Assembly (NCBI GenBank): GCA_000238975.1
Contig: CP002295.1
Span: forward strand, 496,001 to 560,000
Source of the DNA: Serratia symbiotica str. 'Cinara cedri'
Lineage (GTDB): Bacteria > Pseudomonadota > Gammaproteobacteria > Enterobacterales > Enterobacteriaceae
Length of the DNA: 64,000 nucleotides
Direction: 5' to 3'
The stretch's first letter is position 1. Each line of letters begins with the position of its first letter. The translations under genes were made by a program, and so were the position numbers. The notes under the pieces were generated by a model, which did no database searches, was not told the DNA's origin, and was given only the letters and a program-made list of their open reading frames with translations. Shown one piece after another: positions 58,050 through 64,000 of the stretch.

Positions 58050-58976
58050 TTTAATAAATCAGTATTGAGCATAAATTAATTAATCTAAGATAAATAGTAA
58101 TGAATTGCAATCGTTAAGTCATAGGTAATTAGTCTATCTTTGTGCTTAATTTAATATTTTAGGTAGTATTAAATTAGAGTTTAGATATAGCTTATAAACT
58201 ATAATAATATTATAAATTAAAGTAAATTTTCATAAATGTAAAGTAATATTTTATTTATTAAAATTAGGATTTTTATTCTTATTAGGATAAGTGCTACAGA
58301 TAAAAATAATAATATGTATTATCGATGAACAGGTTTTTTATGTAATAATTATTACAATAATTTATCTTATCTTATCTTAAATTTTGTTGGTGTAGGTTGT
58401 GCTAATTACTAAATTAAAGAAATTAATTTAGATATGTTTTTAATTTTTATCATATTAATTATTAGCGGTGACATTGGTAAGTGTTTTGCAAAATTTTACT
58501 TACTCATTATATTGCTCATTACTGTTGTTTTAAATAACATGCGCTTCTATTAAAGAATGTATCTATTGAATTTGTAGAGTATGCGCATTGTCTCACTATG
58601 GAAACAAGTAATAAAGCGCTAAGTGCAATAGGCGCGAAGCTGCTGTTGCAAGGAACCATAGTGACTTATACACTTAATCATGTATAGTGCTAAGTATATT
58701 TTAACCTATCTATTAACATTGTTAGTTAATATTGGTCTTAAGTTATTTAGCTACTATAGTGATTATCAAGTGTTATATTATATAATATATTACTACGCTT
58801 AAGTATATACTGGTAGTCAATAGGATCTGCAGGATTAGGAATTTATTGTATTTAGATTTTATCCAAGAACTTGATTTAGATGGAAAGATCTGTAAGTAAC
58901 TGCATTTGATGAGTGTATACTTATACACGTATACAGTATTATAAGAGAACCTTTCTTTTTAAGAAAGGTGCTTAGC
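58050..58976 (-). pseudogene. gluQ: decayed gluQ, glutamyl-Q tRNA(Asp) synthetase
   Basis: Between dksA and pcnB, the minus strand reads ERF for GRF near the start, LIKCSYLQ for LIAALGSYLQ, a YILKR stretch for TILRQ, IHD-stop-VYKSLW for RHDAYREALAW and LQQQLRAYCT for LHEQGLSYYCT. The catalytic His motif region is ruined and stops are frequent. The end is projected from the E. coli length. GluQ modifies queuosine in tRNA-Asp and is not essential. Confidence 0.8.
58949..58969 (-). other. hairpin at the start of the gluQ relic
   Basis: Nine-bp arms ACCTTTCTT and complement with a 3-nt loop. Read in the dksA direction it could stop transcripts, but it lies 1.3 kb beyond dksA and overlaps the dead gluQ start, so it may be chance. 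Confidence 0.3.
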
Positions 58977-59578
58977 AGCTTATTATTATGCTTTAGTTTG
59001 TATTTGATAGTAATTATGGTTAGAAAGTCGATACCTTTTTAACTTATAATTAATACTATAAATGATATATGTTGTCTACTGTTAAAAAAGATTAATTTTG
59101 TGCTATAATATTTCTGCGGTGCTTTTTAATAAGATCACGTATCTTTGAGTTAATTTAATCGAAGTTAGTTGTAGTGTCATATCGCTATAAAATAGCAATA
59201 AAATTAATAATTTATAGTAGATAAAAATATTAATAAATTTATTTACCAAAAATGCATTTAGTATATATATACTAAATATTTTTTAAATAATTCGTTATTA
59301 TAATTTAAAGTATATAAAGAGTGATTAATGGTTTGATAATATATATGCATGAATTATTTATGTAATAGATAACTGTTAATGTATAATTTTTATTATATTT
59401 TAGTGCTTTGTAAATAAAAATACTAAACTGCATTTTTGTTCACTGTATTTTGTAGGTTGCTGTATTGAGTATTAAATAAAATAATTATATTGATAGTCTT
59501 TATTATATCTTTACAAATAAAACTCTCTTATGAGATAGATTTTTTTATTTTAGGGAAATTTTATTTAGAACTGTATAT

Positions 59579-59622
59579 ATAATATATAAAACATACTAAG
59601 ATAATATATAAAACATACTAAG
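59579..59622. repeat. 22-bp perfect tandem duplication
   Basis: Two identical adjacent copies starting ATAATATATAAAACA. No divergence between copies, so it is recent. Confidence 0.9.
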
Positions 59623-60224
59623 AATAAATTAAGTATTAATTAATGATTTATTAAAAATACTATTAATCAATAAAAATAAAATATAGCAATAAAATCTACT
59701 TTGCTAATTTTTAATAAAAATTAGCATTGTTAGGGTGATTTTATTATTTATGAAGTGTAACATATGTGAATGCTGCCTACTTAAATATACAATTAATACA
59801 GTAATAATATTTTTATATCTATTTATATATTCATGCATTAATGAATTGCCTATAATGATTGTAGGTGATAGTAATACTTTTAAAACGTTAGTAAAATAAT
59901 GTGGATGTTTTAATTAATTAAGTACAAAGATATTTTAAAAAAATTATAAAAGATAGTATTAATAATATAATTAATGAAATTTATTTTTAAGAAATTTTAT
60001 TTGATATTTTATGTCTGAGTTATATAATTATACTTATAATATATTTTGTATATAGCTATAGTGCTTGTATGTACAATAGTTATAAGAATATATTTTCATT
60101 ACAGTAAGTTACTACTAGTATCTATTCGCGGTTTAATGTATTTATTTGTATCCTTGATTCTATAGCAAAAAAGTGCGTTATTTAAATTAATTCTTCTCAT
60201 ATTATCGTTAAGATAATGCCTTAC

Positions 60225-60242
60225 TTTAGCTAAAAAGCTAAA
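60225..60242 (-). terminator. possible dksA terminator
   Basis: A 7-bp stem (TTTAGCT and AGCTAAA) with a 4-nt loop lies about 20 nt beyond the dksA stop on the minus strand. No T-run follows it on that strand, so the match to an intrinsic terminator is weak. Confidence 0.35.
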
Positions 60243-60263
60243 ATTACTTAAAGATATGGCTTG

Positions 60264-60719
60264 TTAGCCAGCCATCTGTTTCTCTCGTATTTCTGCTAAG
60301 GTTTTACAGTCAATACATAAATCAGCAGTTGGACGAGCTTCTAGGCGTCGAATACCAATTTCTACGCTACAGGATTCGCAGTAGCCGAAATATTCGTCTT
60401 CCACTTTTTTTAGTGTTTTTTCTATTTTTTTAATGAGTTTTCGTTCACGATCACGGTTACGTAGTTCAAGACTAAACTCTTCTTCTTGAGTCGCTCTGTC
60501 AATAGGGTCCGGGAAGTTAGTAGCCTCATCTTGCATATAAGGGACGGTGCGTTCTATCTCATCTTTAAGTTGGTTGCGCCATGCTTTAAGAATACGTCTA
60601 AAATGCGATAACTGGGCATCATTCATATACTCTTCACCTAGCTTTTCTTTATATGGCTCAACTCCAGCAATAGCAAGAATGCTTAATGAGGAGTTTTTAC
60701 GATTTTGTATTTCTTGCAT
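60264..60719 (-). CDS. dksA: RNA polymerase-binding transcription factor DksA
   Basis: DksA enters the RNA polymerase secondary channel and, with ppGpp, adjusts rRNA and amino-acid promoters. The 151 residues equal E. coli and most are identical. The coiled coil carries the tip [12 protein letters not shown] with both Asp (71 and 74); the next Ala of the family is Thr here. The four-Cys zinc site is intact (CESC near 114 and CIDC near 135). AGGAGA lies 6 nt before the ATG. Downstream gluQ is dead. Confidence 0.98.
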   Translation of the reverse strand: MQEIQNRKNSSLSILAIAGVEPYKEKLGEEYMNDAQLSHFRRILKAWRNQLKDEIERTVPYMQDEATNFPDPIDRATQEEEFSLELRNRDRERKLIKKIEKTLKKVEDEYFGYCESCSVEIGIRRLEARPTADLCIDCKTLAEIREKQMAG

Positions 60720-62275
60720 CTTGGTTCTCCTGTATACAATTATGCAAAATATATATTTACTATTGAATTACCCATATGGGGTAAGCAGGTTGTTATAGAT
60801 AACAAAAGGAAAATGAGTTAGCAATTATTTCTAATGTATCTTTAATTTATAGTATGAATATGTGCATTTTTAGTAAAATTAAAATTTATTATAAAATTAT
60901 TCATATAAGATTATTCTTATCTACAAAATACTGATTTGTTATATATAGAGATATTATTATATGTTAATTTAGCGCAGTTATATACTATTGCAATACTTAA
61001 TTTTTATATTTATGTATTCAATAACTTATCAGGCTAATTTATGTTATGTATAGGTGTTATCTATTTGATATCAATGTGCAATATAGTAAATAGCGATACT
61101 ATTGATTAACTAATTTTAATAATACTAAATATATTATTAATAAGCTATTGTATGATGATAGTGGGTTTTAGTATAAGCAAAACCTTATATAATAATAGTA
61201 GTATTATTGAAAATAGTTCTAGATGTACTAGGCAACTAAATTTTATATTTTTAGCAGTAAAAAATAATAAAATTAGAGTATTTTACTGAAACATATATTT
61301 TACTATAATTAACTAATGAAGTTATTGAGCTATGCTTGATGTCAATTTAATAACCTTAGCCTGATTAAGTATCTGTTATTTATAATATTTAGACATACTC
61401 ACATCATATGGTACACTATAAAGCAACATAGCGCATAATACCTTCAAAGAAGTTTCATGTACCACTATATTATAACTCATAAAACAGTGCAGTGTCAACC
61501 TTTTATTTTTAAGTTAGTTATTATATCATAAATAGTTTATAATACTAAATGATTGTGACATTATGTCGTAGATAAATAAAATCATACAAGATGCTTATAA
61601 TTAACATGTTGTTATTAACATTTGGTAAGTTCTTAATTAAGATACAAGACAAGAAAGAAAGATGATACTTTATAATGTTATTAATTTCTTATGGAGGATC
61701 TGGTAAGGTAAGGTACCAATTTGTTAAATACCTCTAATTAGTAATTCATAAAATATAGGCATTATATTATAATGTATATTATTTAATATTTTGTTTATAA
61801 AGAGAAGTAGATGGGATTAATTATGGATTGCGATACATTTCTTTGTGGTTATTATCAGCAGGTCTGCGTAGTGCTAGGAAATATAATTAGTTTTATTTAT
61901 GTATATTAAGTCAATTTGATTTATTATATTGAATAATTATGCAATATATTCTAGTCTTGTGTAGTACACACGTTTCTTGTTTAGTGTAATAATATTAATA
62001 AATGTTAGCTATGATAGTAAATTATGGTTATGTATGTACGTGGTTGTAGATGGTAGAATTTTATATATATGCTACTATTAACTAATAGTCAATTAATGAG
62101 TGATATATTATTTACTTATGTAAAAATTAAATATTTTAAAAGTTATATGGATAACGATTATATCTTAACCCAGTAATATAGATTAATATTATTAAAAAAC
62201 AGAATAATATAGTAATAATAATATAGATTAAAGTTGTCTTTGTATTAGCAATGCTTGCTATTGCCTTTATATATT

Positions 62276-62303
62276 AAAAATAGTATCTATAGATACTATT
62301 TTT
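62276..62303. terminator. 28-bp palindrome with flanking A/T runs
   Basis: Arms AAAAATAGTATCTA and complement meet without a loop, so on either strand the stem is followed by a T-run. It has the shape of a bidirectional terminator but with an AT-rich stem and no neighbouring gene. Confidence 0.45.
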
Positions 62304-62442
62304 TGCTAATAACCAATAAAAGAAATTAAACAATATAACAATTGTTATTGTATTCTAAAGAAGATACTTATGCTTAATGATACCTCTGTAAATCTATCCT
62401 ATGTAAAGAAAACAACTCAAATATTTTACATTGCTTAATTTA

Positions 62443-62465
62443 TGCCCTCCTGTCTTTAGAGGGCA
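62443..62465. other. GC-containing hairpin in gene-free DNA
   Basis: Arms TGCCCTC and GAGGGCA enclose a 9-nt loop. Such a GC-rich stem is exceptional in this AT-rich stretch; it may be the remains of a terminator or an RNA gene. Confidence 0.4.
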
Positions 62466-64000
62466 AGATGATAGTGTGATTAAATAAGTAGAATATACTA
62501 TGTTATAGCATAGGTAGGGTAGTTATTTGTAATAAAAGTTTATATTAAAAATAAGATGCACATTGATTCACGTTCGACTATCGGTACTTTATTATATTTA
62601 TTTGAATTTTTAGATCTTGTCCAAATATATGAGGTTATTGATAGCATAATCTAGTAGTAGTGATTAGTTACATTAATTATATGGAGTAATCTCATGACTG
62701 GCTTATAGTTAGCGAGGACACATAATTAAAAATGATTTATTTGTTAGAAATGACTCGACACACTAAAGTTATGCCGCATTACTAACATAATTTAGTTGAT
62801 TGTTTAGGTTGATAATTCTTAAGTCTTATGTTGCTTATTAACGTGAATATTAGAAAAATTAACACATATCTGTCTTTGTAGAATAACCATCTATCAAAGA
62901 TTGATAATATAAAAAATAAGCAATAAGTAGAGTTTGAGTTTTTTAACTTTTATTTCTGTTCTAATAATGATCTTTCAGTGATTACCTGACAAGGATAGTA
63001 GTAATTATTGATATCTATATTAGTTTTTAGTTTTATTTTTTAGTTTATTAATCTTCTGCTTAATAGCGTTATGTGTTTAGTCGTTATTACATTAGTACCT
63101 ACTATGCTATAATAGTAGTATTTAATGATTATACTAGCTAGCTCTATTATGTTAGTTTGTTTAATTGAATAACTGGCCATATGTTGTGAGATAAGAATTG
63201 CCCTGATATAGCGATTATTAAAAATAATTTTTGAGTAATAAACACGCTCTATGGAGTAAAGTTACCTAATTTTATATATTATTAATCCATTATGATTATG
63301 GTGAATAATATATTTTGCACAATATTTACATAATTCTTATCTTGGCAAAAGTAGCAAATATTAGGTTATTAAGTTTCCCTAATTAGGCTATATTTTTGAC
63401 TACCTGATTAATATACTGATTTTTAACTAGTAAGAATTACTATTAGATAATGTTAGTAGTTTTTTATTTTATAATTTTTACAATTCATAGATCTTTAAAT
63501 CTAGTGCTAGGGGCTACAGAATAATAAGATTAACGAGATTTTAAATAATATTTATTTTGAGTATCTGTGTGTCTAAAATTTAGCTGATGAACAAGGTAGG
63601 CATGTTGTCTTTGAGGTCTGGAATAAATAGCTATGAACACGTCATGAAAATTTATTTGTAGTTATAACATTAACAATGTTAGCATAAATTGAAAAAGCTA
63701 CAAGTATTTGTCAGTATACTTAAATATATATTCAGTCATAATAACGGAATATTGTGAATAAGAAAAAAGTAAAGTTATCTAGTTTTTACTAAAATCAGTG
63801 CATGCTTAATAAATAAGTATTCACTAATATTACATCAGTAATATCTAATTTCATTAGATCATAATATTAAGTATTTTATGAAGTATTTGTTATTATTAGG
63901 TAATATCTTTATAAATTGTAGTTATTGTCTCACTGAGCATTTACTACGATAATGTAATATTATATCATAAAGAAGGATAATAAAAAATTTATCATGTATT

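Larger units (their letters stand above)
58977..60263. other. enlarged dksA-gluQ spacer
   Basis: In E. coli this spacer is of the order of 100-200 nt; here it is nearly 1.3 kb and no relic was read. A 22-bp exact tandem duplication lies at 59579-59622 and a hairpin at 60225-60242. Growth by duplication or an unrecognised dead insertion are both possible. Confidence 0.5.
60720..64000. other. gene-free stretch upstream of dksA
   Basis: sfsA and thpR lie upstream of dksA in E. coli; neither is intact and I read no relic. Visible items are a CCCATATGGG palindrome at 60771-60780 near the dksA promoter region, a 28-bp palindrome at 62276-62303 and a GC-containing hairpin at 62443-62465. Confidence 0.55.

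Noticed and set aside
1-64000. Search for an undescribed system (defence island, toxin cluster, mobile element, novel operon)
   Set aside because: All intact genes are conserved Enterobacterales core genes and the remaining DNA is decayed ancestral genes or low-complexity spacer; nothing supports a novel multi-gene system.

Overview
The window looks like chromosome from a long-term host-restricted member of the Enterobacterales in mid genome erosion. Every intact protein gene has an obvious close homologue in Escherichia coli and gene order follows E. coli in blocks, but the DNA is visibly very AT-rich and only about 24 kb of 64 kb (22 protein genes, 4 tRNAs) is still coding. The rest is not foreign DNA. 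Where I translated it at the expected syntenic positions I could still read decayed genes full of in-frame stops and frameshifts: sucB, sucA, seqA, dacA, rlmH, rsfS, ybeZ, nagB, can, panB and gluQ. No phage, transposase, CRISPR array, toxin or defence gene was seen. From memory the combination (Serratia/Yersinia-like NagE, coding density below 40 percent, very low GC) resembles Candidatus Serratia symbiotica of lachnine aphids, or another insect symbiont of that kind; this is an inference not tested by any search.

Layout. 1-5.6 kb: gene-free. 5.6-7.7 kb: sucD-sucC, followed to 11.9 kb by pseudogenes of sucB and sucA. 14-16.2 kb: pgm with a seqA pseudogene in front of it. 18.4-19.7 kb: dacA pseudogene. 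20.5-26.8 kb: mrdB-mrdA-(rlmH, rsfS pseudogenes)-nadD-holA-lptE, then leuS to 29.4 kb. 29.8-33.9 kb: lnt-corC-ybeY and a ybeZ pseudogene. 35.2-35.7 kb: four tRNA genes (Met, Leu, Gln, Gln). 39.8-44.7 kb: nagB pseudogene, nagE, glnS. 46.4-47.7 kb: fur, fldA. 50.3-53.4 kb: hpt, can pseudogene, yadG-yadH. 54.7-60.7 kb: panB pseudogene, folK-pcnB, gluQ pseudogene, dksA. 60.7-64 kb: gene-free. Relative to E. coli, the seqA-pgm-sucABCD block is inverted and joined to the left of the mrdB block, and the fldA end is joined to the hpt-dksA region.

What is kept is informational and envelope core: aminoacyl-tRNA synthetases (leuS, glnS), tRNAs, the DNA polymerase III delta subunit (holA), cell-wall elongation (mrdA/mrdB), LPS assembly (lptE), lipoprotein maturation (lnt), NAD, folate and purine salvage steps (nadD, folK, hpt), iron control with flavodoxin (fur, fldA), DksA and poly(A) polymerase. 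What is lost points to dependence on a host or partner: 2-oxoglutarate dehydrogenase, pantothenate synthesis, carbonic anhydrase, ribosome hibernation or modification extras, and amino-sugar catabolism. The most notable biology is in the mismatches: succinyl-CoA synthetase kept without 2-oxoglutarate dehydrogenase, an intact GlcNAc-type PTS permease kept while nagB beside it is dead, tRNAs without encoded CCA, and an apparent AUU start for pcnB. I did not find a novel multi-gene system.
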